Source of the DNA: Labia minor
Lineage: Eukaryota > Arthropoda > Insecta > Dermaptera > Spongiphoridae
Length of the DNA: 64,000 bases
Assembly: GCA_963082975.1 (NCBI GenBank)
Contig: OY720346.1
Location: 72,469,267-72,533,266 of the forward strand
Direction of reading: 5' to 3'
How positions within the stretch are numbered: the stretch's first letter is position 1; the number at the start of each line of letters is the position of its first letter. The notes under the pieces are model-generated. The model was not told where the DNA came from and made no database searches. It saw nothing but the letters and a program-made list of their open reading frames with translations. Positions 23,301 to 33,447 of the stretch are shown piece after piece. A program made the translations under genes and the position numbers.

Positions 23301-23605
23301 AATCGAAAAATGATTTTAAATGAATGAATGGATGAAAATTCAAATTTTATATATAGTTTTTTATATATGTTTATTTATTCACAAAAAATTAATTGACATA
23401 ATTATCAATTTAATAAAATAAAATAGTATTATTAATAGTATTAAATTATAGCCGTAATTCTCTAGGAGGATATAGTTACACAATGAACTTTAAATATTTA
23501 TATATGTATATATTTTTACGATGATTTTTTTCCGAGGACCGCGGACCCCCAGTAAAGGCTTCGCGGACCCCCAGGGGTCCGCGGACCACAGTTTAAGAAC
23601 CACTG
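20309..23605 (-). mobile_element. Complete hAT transposon, 3297 bp
   Basis: Ends are CATAGGTTCTTAAACT and the inverse of CAGTGGTTCTTAAACT (2 mismatches in 16). A perfect 8-bp duplication, TTCTAGGG, lies at 20301-20308 and 23606-23613. Subterminal GCGGACCCCCA-type repeats are present at both ends. The element carries one uninterrupted transposase frame (20695-22554, minus). Related pre-insertion sequence is visible at 28490-28530 and 42450-42490. Direct repeats of ~60 bp near 23035-23145 and shorter ones at 22600-22870 lie inside its 5' region. It may be autonomous, with slightly diverged ends. Confidence 0.93.
20695..22554 (-). CDS. hAT transposase, ZBED5/FAM200-like, 619 aa
   Basis: Catalyses cut-and-paste movement of the surrounding element. 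Residues 1-30 form a basic, low-complexity start. A BED-type zinc finger follows (about 55-82, CVLC ... LRRHLQTKH). The central RNase-H-like region shows LDESTDVTNNA (about 202-212) and CTDGARAMSG (about 264-273), a conserved motif of this hAT branch. The insertion domain includes HCCIHRESLA. The C-terminal dimerisation domain (hATC) contains CEQAFSVLFYIKSKYRN near residue 565. The length is full for the family and no stop or frameshift is present. The start chosen is the ATG before DRWLQTG, a usual start in this branch. It is the best candidate for the source of hAT activity here, but it could also be a domesticated copy; the intact ends argue against that. Confidence 0.93.
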   Translation of the reverse strand: MDRWLQTGSTQKRKESDDEASTANSTKKRKTRKYSDDYLSFGFTYICNNDVERPVCVLCQESLSNESMKPANLRRHLQTKHSEHVSKSIEFFKMKKEELNSSQKLMVKTGSGGMSKKAVMASYEVALLIAKAGKPHNIAEQLILPATKVITNIMLGTKAANDINLISLSNDTVKNRIEDMSCNIKEELISRVRKSHYYSLQLDESTDVTNNANLLAFIRYEFENQIQEDVLFCDSLPSRTTANDIFNSLNNFITENEIEWPKCVGICTDGARAMSGTRTGLIALIKNVAPQVVWNHCCIHRESLAAKNMSPDLKRTLDEVVKIVNFIKARPLNSRVFKILCEEMGSQHTHLLLHTDVRWLSRGKVLIRLFELRDEIRLFLIDAHFELTECFNDFIWLAKVAYLTDIFTKLNELNLSLQGTVVNIFKVEDKIEAMIKKIDLWSKRIQNGVYESFPTLNDFIESSSEKLLNQTRQLFVEHLITLKSNFRKYFSTPDPCNNWIRDPFNMEITNAKHLSAPEQDILVELSCDTTYKLKFNKTELSNFWLLLRSDYPALANKALQHLIPFCTTYLCEQAFSVLFYIKSKYRNKLNVEPDLRLKVSNIKPDIEILVSRKQLHTSH

Positions 23606-23683
23606 TTCTAGGGTTTTGTTTTTGGTTGTAACCAAAGTGGGAATAAGAATATGTTGAAATTTTAAAGTGTATTTAGAAAAAAA
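23606..23683. repeat. F-box downstream flank S1, short middle piece
   Basis: Starts with the hAT target duplication and continues with TTGGTTGTAACCAAAGTGGG, which matches 28545-28600 and 42485-42545. It is interrupted at about 23684 by a family D insertion. Confidence 0.75.
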
Positions 23684-24647
23684 CAGATATGGATATAAAA
23701 TAAATATTTTTAATTTTATTTTATTTATAATATATAAGGGCTGACTGTGACGTCATGAAGTGCTGGGTGACGTCATATAATTTTAAATTAAGAAAAAACT
23801 AATGAAGATGATTTTTCTCGAGGATAAAACCAATACAAAGTGCATAACACGTGGAGATATGTCCTCACGTGAAATTTGATATGAAAATAACCCTTCACTT
23901 CCTCTCTTCAGTCGGCAATACTAGCACTTCCGGTTTCCGGATTTGCACCAAAAGTTGATCCATTCATCATACTGATGCATTAAGTAAATATACCAAATTT
24001 CATCAAAATCCGTTGAGCCGTTCAAGCTGTACACATCTCTACGGACACACATCGGACGGACGGACAGACATCATGCTAAAAATACTTTTTTCTGTTAAGA
24101 AAATGCATGATTCGTGGAGATATGTACCTAAAAATATCCATAGGTGAAATTTGGTGTGAAAACAATACCTCCCTTACTATCGTCGGTCGGTAAAAAAGAA
24201 ACGCTACTTGTATAGGTAAAATGTCACTTCCGGTAGTCAGATCATGATGAAATTTGGTATCTCAATTTTTTTCATATTTTTAAATCTATATACAAAATAT
24301 GAAGCAAATATCTCGAAGCAAACTGGTACTTTACTTGAAAGGTAAACGCAACCAGTGTAGGTAAAGTACCACTTCCGGTTAACCGATTTTGACGAAATTT
24401 TGATAGAAATCTACAAACTGTGAATAATATCGGTGTACCAAATTTCGAAGTCCTAGCTTGATTAGTTTTTGAGTAAATTTGCTTACAGACATTACATACA
24501 TACATACACACACACAGACATAATTCGAAAAATGGTATTTTCCGACTCAGGGAGGTCTAAAACGTCAAGATCTATCGAAATCTCGAAGTTGAAATTTTTG
24601 ACGATTCCAATACTTCCCTTATACGAAGTATGCGGGAAAGTAAAAAA
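23684..24647 (+). mobile_element. Family D insertion (~960 bp) in the S1 flank
   Basis: Compared with S3 (42540-42555), about 960 bp are inserted here between runs of A. It includes the TGACGTCA pair, the block CATACTGATGCATTAAG, GGACGGACGGACAGACATC, and ends TATGCGGGAAAGTAAAAAAA. Similar pieces form the arms of the fold-back element at 6953-8157 and appear at 53080-53160. No transposase frame. The superfamily is unknown. The frames at 24272-24651 are repeat translations. Confidence 0.7.
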
Positions 24648-25604
24648 ATGAAGCCATGAATTTAACACAAATACATATTTTGTTATCTTCTAAAAACATG
24701 TTATTTTAACTGATCTTAATATTTTTAATTATTATAAATTAGTAATTAAAACATCGAGAAAAAAAACATTCCTGGGCTCAATCAATTAAAAATATTCTTA
24801 ATTATTTAAATTTTTACAAACTTGTATTAATTTATGAGACTAAAAGTAAGACAAATCATATAATAAATAATATTTAGATATATTATATAACTATGAATTG
24901 ATTTTTACATTATAGATAAAGAATATAGGAATGAATATGGGATTGAATAAGTGGAGGAAATTATACGAGTAAAAAATGTTTTGAACAAAATATATTATAA
25001 CAACGTTTGTATTTATTGAAAATTTTATAATTTTTCATTTATTATAATTATAACATGTTGAGCGCGTTACTAATTACTAAAAGAGTCAAACAGTGATTTT
25101 TCAGATGGGACAACAAAAACAAAATAAATTCACATATTTAATTTTATAATATTACTGTATAATGAACAAGAATAGTATTTATTTTAATATAAATATATTA
25201 CTTAGATAATAAAATAATTTTACTTTATACAATAATTTTATAAATTATTTAAAATTATTTTTTAAATAATTTAATTTCAATAAAATAAAACAAAATTACA
25301 AATTGTTTATTTATTATTATTCTACAATAATATATTTTAAAAATTGTGCAATACTTACAAATATTAGAATAATATATTTATAATATATTTAACTTTAACA
25401 ATATTTTTTTCATTTAAATACAAACATACAATGGTAATTTATTTAATTTTTTTTTATATTAAAGTAGGATTTATTTTCAATTATTAAAAACTATATATAA
25501 GTATTTTTAATATACATATTATAAAATATAAATCTTAAATATTAAAATAACTTTAACTTTTATAACGATCATAAGAAATATTTATAAACATTTATTTTTA
25601 ATAT
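24648..25604. repeat. F-box downstream flank S1, proximal part
   Basis: Directly follows the stop of gene 1 on the minus strand. It matches 42546-43325 (3' of gene 3) and 28605-29135 nearly throughout, for example around TAACATGTTGAGCGCGTTAC and CAGATGGGACAACAAAAAC. It probably includes the 3' untranslated region of gene 1. Confidence 0.75.
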
Positions 25605-26954
25605 TCAATAACGTTCGATAATACTTGCACAAGGTAACAATTTTTTTAAATCTCGAAAATTCAGATTAAATATCAAGGTATTCCAGGCATTAATGTTCAA
25701 TGTATGAATCCGCAAGTTATCTTTAATTGTCCTAAAATCAATTTTTATATCTGTATAATCAAGAATTAATTGATATAATGTTTTACATTGAAAAATGTAT
25801 GGAAGTACTTCATTACATATTAATGTACATCTATATAATGATAAAATATTTAATTTTTTTATTTCATGGATATCCTCTAAATCACTAGATTTTAAGTATT
25901 CACACTCTTCTAATCGAAGACCTGTTAAATTTTCAAACTGATTAAGCATTTTCAAGGCATTTTTCTGGACATCATCGCAATTAACTATTTTCAAATTTGT
26001 TAATGGTAACCTTTTTTTAAGAAACACATTAACTAGTTGCTCTGTAAAGGATTTATTGTCTATAAGGATTAGTTTTTTCAATTTACTTAATGGTGCAATT
26101 TTAAAATAACTCCTGAGAATTTCTTCTGGGCCATCGTATGTAATCTGTAGATGTTCTAAATTTTCTAATTTTGACAAATAAGATGGCCAGGTATTATTAT
26201 CACAATCAATAGCGATTTCTAATTGTCTTAAATTAGTAAAGTTAGCTATGGATTTCAATGGTTCAATTGTTTCTATCAAAAAATCAGGCAAATTTAATGT
26301 TTCAAGTTTGTTCATTTTCATTAATAATTTTTTAGTTGATAAATATGCATCTTCAGGAATTTCATGATATGGAATAGTTAACTTTTTTAAATTTGGAAAA
26401 AAATAATTAATAGCCCATAGAAAAATATCATCATTTGGTAAATTATCATATAAATAAATTTCTTCTACCTTCTTGAAAATAGGATAAGTTGGCGATTTAC
26501 CTTCTTGGACATCACTTGATAATTTTATTAGAAGATCTCGTATTATATCTAAATTACTTGTAGAGAAATCATTAAAAAAAATTTTTTTTATTCTTGGCAT
26601 GGATGAATGTTCGATAAACTTGATTAAATATTCAAAATACGATTCACTTACATCAACAGTTTCTATTAAAAAATAGAATCGTTCAAAAAACTGTTCAGCG
26701 TAGAAGTAATTCGGACCGTTGAATAATATTAGAGGTAAGGAATAGACAATTCCAGAATTGATAATCGCATCGTAATAATATGAATCTTCACTAAACACAA
26801 GCAATCGTTTAAATGTTAAATATTTCAGAATATTACCTACTAATTCTTGCGGTAATCTCCTCATATGCTGATGTAATTCTTGATCACAACTGTAATTTAC
26901 AGTTGTTTCATTTACAGGAATCATCTTCTGAACACACTGGTTGTTTTTTTCCAT
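25605..26954 (-). CDS. F-box/leucine-rich-repeat protein, gene 1, 449 aa
   Basis: Expected role from the family: substrate receptor of an SCF ubiquitin ligase, with the F-box binding Skp1 and the LRR region binding targets. An F-box is visible at about residues 31-72 (LPQELVGNILKYLTFKRLLVF). Leucine-rich repeats follow from about residue 140 (FFPNLKKLTIP, NLEHLQITY, LTNLKIVNC, NLTGLRLEECEYL, LNILSLYRC). Single exon. I start at the first ATG (MEKNNQ). The open frame extends 22 codons upstream through a hydrophobic stretch but begins at GTG directly after an in-frame TGA, so no signal peptide is supported. Paralogues are genes 2 and 3. The last ~30 residues differ from them. The specific target is unknown. 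Confidence 0.85.
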   Translation of the reverse strand: MEKNNQCVQKMIPVNETTVNYSCDQELHQHMRRLPQELVGNILKYLTFKRLLVFSEDSYYYDAIINSGIVYSLPLILFNGPNYFYAEQFFERFYFLIETVDVSESYFEYLIKFIEHSSMPRIKKIFFNDFSTSNLDIIRDLLIKLSSDVQEGKSPTYPIFKKVEEIYLYDNLPNDDIFLWAINYFFPNLKKLTIPYHEIPEDAYLSTKKLLMKMNKLETLNLPDFLIETIEPLKSIANFTNLRQLEIAIDCDNNTWPSYLSKLENLEHLQITYDGPEEILRSYFKIAPLSKLKKLILIDNKSFTEQLVNVFLKKRLPLTNLKIVNCDDVQKNALKMLNQFENLTGLRLEECEYLKSSDLEDIHEIKKLNILSLYRCTLICNEVLPYIFQCKTLYQLILDYTDIKIDFRTIKDNLRIHTLNINAWNTLIFNLNFRDLKKLLPCASIIERY

Positions 26955-27185
26955 CTTTATAGATGGTATGATTAAAAAACAAAAAATAAAATCAAAAACA
27001 AAACAAATTGAAAAATACACTCAGTTAGCAAGAGAGCTAATGTTGACTTGGTGAGATTCTGAGAGCAAATGATAGCTGAAAGAAATAGAGGGTGCCATTC
27101 AAGTCCAAAAAAGGTGTGTCAAAACAGGCAACCAATCAGAAGACCCCTTAAGTGAAAATAACATGAGTGGCGTAGGAACCTTTTA
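26955..27185 (-). promoter_or_regulatory. Shared 5' leader and putative promoter of gene 1
   Basis: The 66-nt leader plus ~150 bp upstream are nearly the same as 39077-39300 (gene 2), and the first ~130 bp match 44685-44810 (gene 3). Read on minus, the region contains CTGATTGGTTG, a CCAAT-type box, preceded by ACTTAAGGGG. No clear TATA box. Conservation among paralogues suggests shared expression control, but it may simply reflect recent duplication. Confidence 0.5.
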
Positions 27186-27624
27186 AAATTATAAATTTCA
27201 AAGGATTTTAAATGCAAGTCAGAAATTATAATTTTTAAAAAAATCAAAATTATTCATTAAAATATGCCTATTTTTTTCCTTATACAATCACGAGATTCTT
27301 TATTCCATTAGCTTGATGACTATTTATTACTAATTCAATTAATAAATATAGATTCGTTATTTCAAATTGGTTTAACTGTTATTTTAAAAGTTATGATGCT
27401 TATTCAAACCTTATTGAAAGCATGGAACATTCAATCAGGACTGAAATTTAGTTGGAGGGGAACGATCAGAACATTTTTTCAAACTTATTATTTAAACTGA
27501 TTTTAATATTTTTAATTATTGAATATTATTATTTTCAGTTAATATAGTTAAAACAGAAAAAAAGTATATTATATATATATATATATTTATAGACTATTAT
27601 AGTATATTATTAAATTAAATTATA
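27186..27624. other. Upstream region of gene 1
   Basis: Partly similar to 39330-39730 upstream of gene 2 (around GCATGGAACATTC and GAACGATCAGAACATTT), so it belongs to the duplicated segment. A TA microsatellite lies at about 27570. No gene seen. Confidence 0.5.
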
Positions 27625-28256
27625 AATTATATCTTATCTTCTTATGCTAGCTAAAATTTTTTTTTTGTATGTTTGGCCATGGGTTCTCAAGAACCGCTCT
27701 AACGATTTTTTTGAAATTCACACTAGATATAGTATTTATAAAGAAAAATTGAGTTATATTGATCACATCTCTGGAAAAATACATCTTCATTAGTTTTTTC
27801 TTAATTTAAATTTATATATGGATGACGTCACAAATGACATCCATATTGAAATTTGACTCCCGCCTTTTTTTAAAGGATATTGTATTAATATTTTTTTTTA
27901 TTTAAAATATTTTAAAATTTTTTATTTAATTTCGAAATAAAATTAAAAATATATATTTTAATAATATTTTATAATTATAAATTACGATATATATTTATCA
28001 TTCTTCCAATAAAAAAAAATATTCATGCACTTAAAAACATACCTAATAATACATATTTATGTATTATTGAGGACCCCAAGTTCCATTCATTTTAATCAGA
28101 TTGATGCAATGATGCAACATTTAATAATTCTAATAAATAATTAAAGAATTGTATATCAGCTCGGTGACCCAAGTATTAATATTACCAGCCAAACCCAATA
28201 ATAATGAATTATTTTTTTTTAACTTAATTACCGAGCCGTGGCTCGGGGTCCCGGTA
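27625..28256 (+). repeat. Repeat family C, near-complete copy
   Basis: Shows the 5' start (TCTTATGCTAGCTAAAATTT), the CCGCTCTAACG block, TGACGTCA, the poly-T block and the end hairpin (CCGAGCCGTGGCTCGG, one substitution) followed by GGTCCCGGTACT. It lacks the tRNA-like module, which shows that the module is optional in the family. Confidence 0.75.
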
Positions 28257-28262
28257 CTATTA

Positions 28263-29135
28263 TCTTAAATAACAAGAAGCAAAATATTCAGGTATTTGAA
28301 AAATCTTTGAAACAATTTATTTTTTTTTTCTTGTTTTCTTTTTCATTAACAATTCAATGTTGTTTGCTTGAAGAAGAATGAAAAAAGGTCAAACCAACAG
28401 AAACGACTTTTTCAAAGCTCTCTTGTTTACTTGAAAAGGAGAGACAATAATAAAAGAAGAGCCCTGACCATTGGCAAAAGATAATACAAATGTTATATTC
28501 CAGTTCAAGAAAAAAGATATTCAAGGGTTTATATTGTTTTTTTTGGTTGTAACCAAAGTGGGAATAAGAATTTGTTGAAATTTTAAAGTGAATTTAGAAA
28601 AAAAATGAAACCATGAATTTAACATAAATACATATTTTGTTAAGTTCTAAAACATCTTATTTTAACTGATCTTAATATTTTTAATTGTTATAAATTAGAA
28701 ATTAAAACATCGAGAAAAAAAACATTCCTGGGTTCAATCAATTAAAAATATTGTTAATTATTTAAATTTTTACAAACTTGTATTAATTTATCAGACTAAA
28801 AGACAAATCATATAATAGATAATATTTAGATATATTATAAAACTATGTATTGATTTTTACATTATAGATAAAAAATATAGGAATTAATATGGGATTGAAT
28901 AAGTTGAGGAAATTATAAGAGTAAAAAAATGTTTTATTACTTATTATTATTACTTATTATTATAACAACGTTTGTATTTATTGAAAATTTTATAATTTTT
29001 TATTTATTATAATTTTAACATGTTGGGCGCGTTACAAATTACTAAAAGAGTCAAACTGATTTTTCAGATGGGACAACAAAAATTAACATATTTAATTTTA
29101 TAATATTACTGTATAATGAAAAATAATAGTTATTA
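28263..29135. repeat. F-box downstream flank, partial copy S2 (no gene attached)
   Basis: Matches S1 and S3 from AAGCAAAATATTCAGGTATT to the ATTACTGTATAATGA stretch, then stops before the F-box gene would begin. It lacks both the hAT and the family D insertions that interrupt S1, so it serves as a pre-insertion reference. Confidence 0.75.
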
Positions 29136-29216
29136 AGAGAATTTTATACAAAATTTAATAAATAATTTAAATAATTTATTAAATTTTATACAAACAATGT
29201 GGTCTTTTAATAAAAA

Positions 29217-30098
29217 CCAGCTGGTCAGAGCGCCTTCGGCGCTCTTCACAGCTGAACGGGGGCTCCGCCCCCTGTACCCCCAAGTGGTACATCGTATTTG
29301 GTTAAAAGTAGTAAAAGGTTTTCATCCATTTTGTTTCAATCATTATATTACATAAAACATTCATTTCTTTTTGTGTTCTTATTTAAAATATATTTTAATT
29401 TAATCAGTAAATTAATTATATATATTATTATTGTATATGTTATATCTATCTATTTATATAACTCAAAGATACTCGAAAGTTCTTGGCCACATTTCTCCAA
29501 ATGTCCCTATCCTGAGCCCTTGTCCAATCTCTCTTACGTCCCTTCCTATGCGTCCATGGTCTTGATTCCCTTTGATAATAATTTGGATGAGATAAGCCTC
29601 TTTACTGCATGATAACAGGCGTTTCCCGATTGATACCTCGATTTAAATTCCTCTCAAATATTATTATCCTTCGTGATTACATTCAATTTTTCTACATATT
29701 CAAATTTTACATTTTGTATATTAAGATTTTGTATGTTAATACTGTTCCTCTTTGTCACTAAACATTTTTTCTTATCACTATTAATTTCAAACCTCCATTA
29801 ATTTTTCCTCGCTATCTGTAATTGCACAATTGCCGAATCTCTTATAATATTTAAGACGTCTGCTTAGCCTAACTTTTCAATTTTTTTTGTTTACTTGCAT
29901 TTCGAGTGATTTTATCCCAATTTGTGTAATCACATACTCACAACATGCAACATATAATTGGCCGTGGGAAAAACATGGGGATTGCAAATGAACTCCGCAG
30001 CACTTGAGTGTCTGGCCCTGAGCTTTGTTGATAGTATGTTTGTTTCCTTAGAACCTTTACCTCCACAAAACATACCCACATTGCACTTTTATAATATA
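29217..30098 (-). mobile_element. Helitron relic with 3' end, LINE piece and helicase tail
   Basis: Reading minus, the element ends in a GAGCGCCGAAGGCGCTC hairpin, then a short spacer and CTGG followed by host T (29216), which fits a Helitron 3' end (CTRR^T). A second hairpin, GGGGGCGGAGCCCCC, precedes it. At about 29885-30035 (minus) the frame reads [16 protein letters not shown] and SHGQLYVAC, the C-terminal motif region of Helitron Pif1-like helicases. Between them lies a degenerate LINE segment (29450-29880) like that at 59900-60640. The 5' end is not seen; the next Helitron may have inserted there. Confidence 0.75.
29885..30035 (-). pseudogene. Helitron helicase C-terminal fragment
   Basis: The minus-strand translation carries [18 protein letters not shown] followed by [13 protein letters not shown], matching the late motifs of Helitron-encoded Pif1-family helicase. 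The Rep domain and the rest of the helicase are absent, so the copy is dead. The frame at 29958-30170 on + is a shadow of it. Confidence 0.85.
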
Positions 30099-30829
30099 CT
30101 AGTTGCTCCGAGCGCCTTCCAGGCGCTCTTCACACCTAGACGGGGGCTCCGCCCCCTGTACCCCGAATGATACATGGTATTTGGTTGAAAGTCTGTATGT
30201 AAAAGGTTTTCAACCATTTTGTTTCAATCAGTATAAGTAGATAAGATATATATTTGTTTTCTTGGAAAATATATTTTAATTTAAGCAACAACAAATTTTC
30301 CTAGTATAATAAGTAAGATTTATTGACTATTTCATATTATTATTTATATATTTACTAATATATTTGTGGCTCTTTGTATTTATTTAAGTAGATTTTAATT
30401 AATTAAATAATTAATATTCTAAGTTTATGAACATTATTTTTTTTTATAAATTATATTAATTAAAATTTATTTTCTTATTTCTGTTTGTTCTTTATTTTAC
30501 ATATATGTATATGTACAAAACACAAAACAATAACACAGACAGACACACAGACATTGCCTTTTATATATATAGATAGATTAAAACCTTCCCTGGGATGCCC
30601 ACAACAATCCCTGAAAGTTTCGCCGTAATCGGACGGGTAGTTTTTGAGTATTTGACAGACACACAGACAGACATTGCCTTTTATATATATAGATAGATAG
30701 ATAGATTAAAACCTTCCCTGGGATGCCCACAACAATCCCTGAAAGTTTCACCGTAATCGGACGGGTAGTTTTTGAGTATTTGACAGACACACAGACAGAC
30801 ACACAGACATTGCCTTTTATATATATAGA
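30099..30829 (-). mobile_element. Non-autonomous Helitron, 731 bp, both ends present
   Basis: Read on minus it starts TCTATATATATAAAAGGC after host A and ends hairpin + CTAG before host T, the A^TC...CTRR^T rule. The 3' hairpin here is GAGCGCCtggaaGGCGCTC. The 5' region is partly repeated: family A blocks occur at about 30580-30700 and 30710-30829, each behind a TCTATATATATAAAAGGC start, plus a third such start near 30558. No long reading frame; the frame at 30578-30841 is the repeat. This is a textbook non-autonomous copy with a duplicated 5' end. Confidence 0.85.
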
Positions 30830-31545
30830 TTCATCTTTCATCTTAATTTCTTGAGTTATCTATTGTAATTTAAATTCTTACAGTTTTATTAAATAAATCA
30901 TTTTTAGTTATAATTTTATATAAGCATTTTTTAATTGAACCTATTCAATCTTGTTATTCCCTAATCAACCTACGCGGTTTCAATAACCCTTTTAATTATT
31001 CTAAATTCAATCCAGAGTGCTACCAATTAATTAAACTTATTTTTAACCCAATTTTTCTTATAAAATACCTCACCCCTAATATCTTATACACGACAATCTA
31101 TATATAAGATGGTAGGTTTAATCAAATGGACTATAGACAGATTTGTTTGCTAAAAACATCTTATTACATTAGAAAAATTTTAAATAATTACAATAAATAG
31201 AATAATATATTTTTACCTAAAAACAAATAGGTTTTTATAGTCAACAATTCTTATCTTGTTAATAACTAAATAACTTAAGAGTATAACTAATGGTTTTCAA
31301 TTTATAAAATCTAATTTAACACACAACAATTCCGTCTCATTATTGTAATACAAAGTTAGAAATATTAAGTTAATATAATTAATATTATTTATTTATTAAT
31401 ACCAATTAATAATATTAATTACTTATAAATAATTCATAATAATAATAAATTGTGATACCAACTTATAGGAATATTAAAATAATATAATTATTATTTTACA
31501 TATATATGAATATAATATAAATATTTTTAATTTTATTTTAAGAAA
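30830..31545. other. Gene-free stretch right of the Helitron
   Basis: A+T-rich; no gene recognised. The segment at 31260-31370 (around ACTAATGGTTTTCAATTTAT) is repeated at 31650-31755, which points to a local duplication. Confidence 0.4.
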
Positions 31546-31640
31546 AGAAATATATATCTAAAAGGCAGTAACTGTGACGTCACATATATACATTTAAATT
31601 AAAAAAAACTAATGAAGATGATTTTTCGAGATATGTGATC
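31546..31640. repeat. Family D/C junction fragment
   Basis: TAAAAGGCAGTAACTGTGACGTCACA... resembles the family D/C block with a TGACGTCA site. The like sequence recurs at 34500-34630. Short and truncated. Confidence 0.5.
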
Positions 31641-31864
31641 AATAAAACTAAATAACTTAAGAGTATAACTAATGGTTTTCAATTTATAAAATCTAATTTA
31701 ACACACAACAATTCCGTCTCATTATTGTATTGTAATACAAAGTTAGAAATATTAAGTTTGAAAAAAATTAAAAATATTTGAATGTTTAAGTTTATATGTA
31801 GCGCCATCTGTCGATAGTTTTGTGACACTACAGACTTTTACCAAAATATTACTAATTAAATTAA

Positions 31865-32095
31865 TTTTGGATAAATTAATTTTGGATTTAACTACACTAA
31901 AACCTTCCCTGGGATGCCCACAACAATCCCTGAAAGTTTCACAGTAATCGGACAGGTAGTTTTTGAGTATTTGACAGACACACAGACAGACACACACACA
32001 GACATTGCCTTTTATATATATATATATATATATAGATATATAGATAGATAGATAGAAGATAGATAGATAGATAGATAGATAGATACCGGGACCCT
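31865..32095 (-). repeat. Helitron 5'-end repeat plus (ATAG)n tract
   Basis: A family A block on minus leads to a TCTATATATATATA-type start near 32031. Next comes an (ATAG)n microsatellite (about 32036-32086) that abuts the inverted end of a family C element. No matching 3' Helitron end was identified to the left. The frame at 31752-31997 is repeat translation. Confidence 0.6.
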
Positions 32096-32273
32096 GAGCC
32101 TTGGCTCGGTACTTAAGTTAAAAAAATGATTCATTATTATTGGATTTGGCTGGTAATATTAATACCTGGGACACCGAGCTCTCGCTCTACCCTTTTGAAA
32201 ATATTGATATACAATTCTTTAATTACTTATTACAATTATTAAATGTTACACATTTGCATCAATCTGATTAAAA
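32086..32273 (-). repeat. Repeat family C, inverted copy split by hAT
   Basis: Begins with the inverse of the family end (ACCGGGACCCTGAGCC...CGGTACTTAAG) and continues to GATTAAAA, where the hAT-derived element starts. The copy resumes at 33448 and runs to about 33610. Confidence 0.75.
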
Positions 32274-33447
32274 CAGGGCTTCGAACCGTTATTTTTTTCG
32301 TTTCGGTTTTCGTTCCGGTTCAATAAAAAAAAAAATATCAGTTCGGTTCCGGTTTTCGTTCCGGCAAAAATACCGGTTTTTTTCGGTTTTCGGTTCAGTT
32401 CCGATTAATTAATTTTAAAGACCTATTATTTGTATTAGAAATTTAGGTCGGGGTATGCCGAGTCTGCCATAAATATATAAAAATATTTCTTGCTACCACC
32501 CTAAATCATACTACATGAATGATACAATATAATATAAATAATAATAATTAATTAAAGGTATAATTAGAAGTATATAATATAAGATGTTAATATAATTTAT
32601 TAAACGGAACAAATAAGTATGAATATTTTTTTACATCCTTCTACTTTCAAACACTCAACAAACGAAACAAAATCGTATATTTAATGTTAAAGTATACAGG
32701 ATTCTTGGATATATTTACTTACAATTATAACTATAATTATAAAAGATGAAAATTACCTCTAATTATTAAAATATCTTCCAATATACTTGTATTTAAACTA
32801 TTTCTATTGTCTCGTAAAATAAACTTTAAACCAGAGAAAGCTCTTTCAACACTAACTTGTGTTGGAGTAGCTCCTAAAACCACCATTGCAAGTTTGTATA
32901 AATGAGGAATTGTATTTTTATTTTCCTCCCAAAATTCTAAAATAAGTTTTTTACTGTCTAATCTTCGTACCTGGTCAAAGTTATTCAATATTTGTTTAAA
33001 TTTATTTAATAATTTTATTTATATTTATGAATCATTTTCTTTATATCAATACATAACCCTGTAACAAATGGAATAAATAATTTAAAAAATTAATACTATC
33101 ATTAAATCAAAATATCAGTATTAAATAAACGATGAAAACATTAAATTCTGTATTGCGACTACGAGACGCTGCCAACACAACCGAAGGGATAGTATGACTA
33201 GGACACTAATTTTTGAAACAAAGTTTTTAGCGACACCATGCAGTACGAGACATAACTAATTGAAAAAAATTCGGGGTTGTGTGTTGCCAAAACGCCCAAA
33301 AACACCACTTCTGGCAACTCTGGATTGAACACTGAACTGAAATAAACCGATATTATTTTTTTCGGTTCAGCTCCGGTTTTCGTTCCGACAAAAATACCGG
33401 TTTTTTTCGGTTTTCGGTTTTCGGTTCAGTTCCGGTTCGAAGCCCTG
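32274..33447 (-). mobile_element. Internally deleted hAT transposon, 1174 bp
   Basis: Perfect terminal inverted repeats CAGGGCTTCGAACCG / CGGTTCGAAGCCCTG, and a perfect 8-bp target duplication GATTAAAA (32266-32273, 33448-33455). Subterminal arrays of CGGTTTTCGTTCCGG/CGGTTCGGTT-type motifs are present at both ends. Only the transposase C-terminus remains (32737-32988). It was inserted into a family C repeat, so it is younger than that copy. Confidence 0.93.
32737..32988 (-). pseudogene. hAT transposase C-terminal (hATC) remnant
   Basis: The 83-residue frame reads PTQVSVERAFSGLKFILRDN and then RNSLNTSILEDILIIRGN, the dimerisation domain at the end of hAT transposases. The catalytic and zinc-finger regions are missing. 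It is a different hAT branch from the ZBED5-like copies in this window. Confidence 0.85.

Noticed and set aside
24272..24651. Short frames at 24.3-24.6 kb
   Set aside because: They lie within the inserted family D sequence and change frame in its other copies.
26955..27020. Signal peptide at the N-terminus of the F-box/LRR proteins
   Set aside because: The hydrophobic stretch has no ATG; it opens with GTG after an in-frame stop. It is kept only as a question for transcript data.
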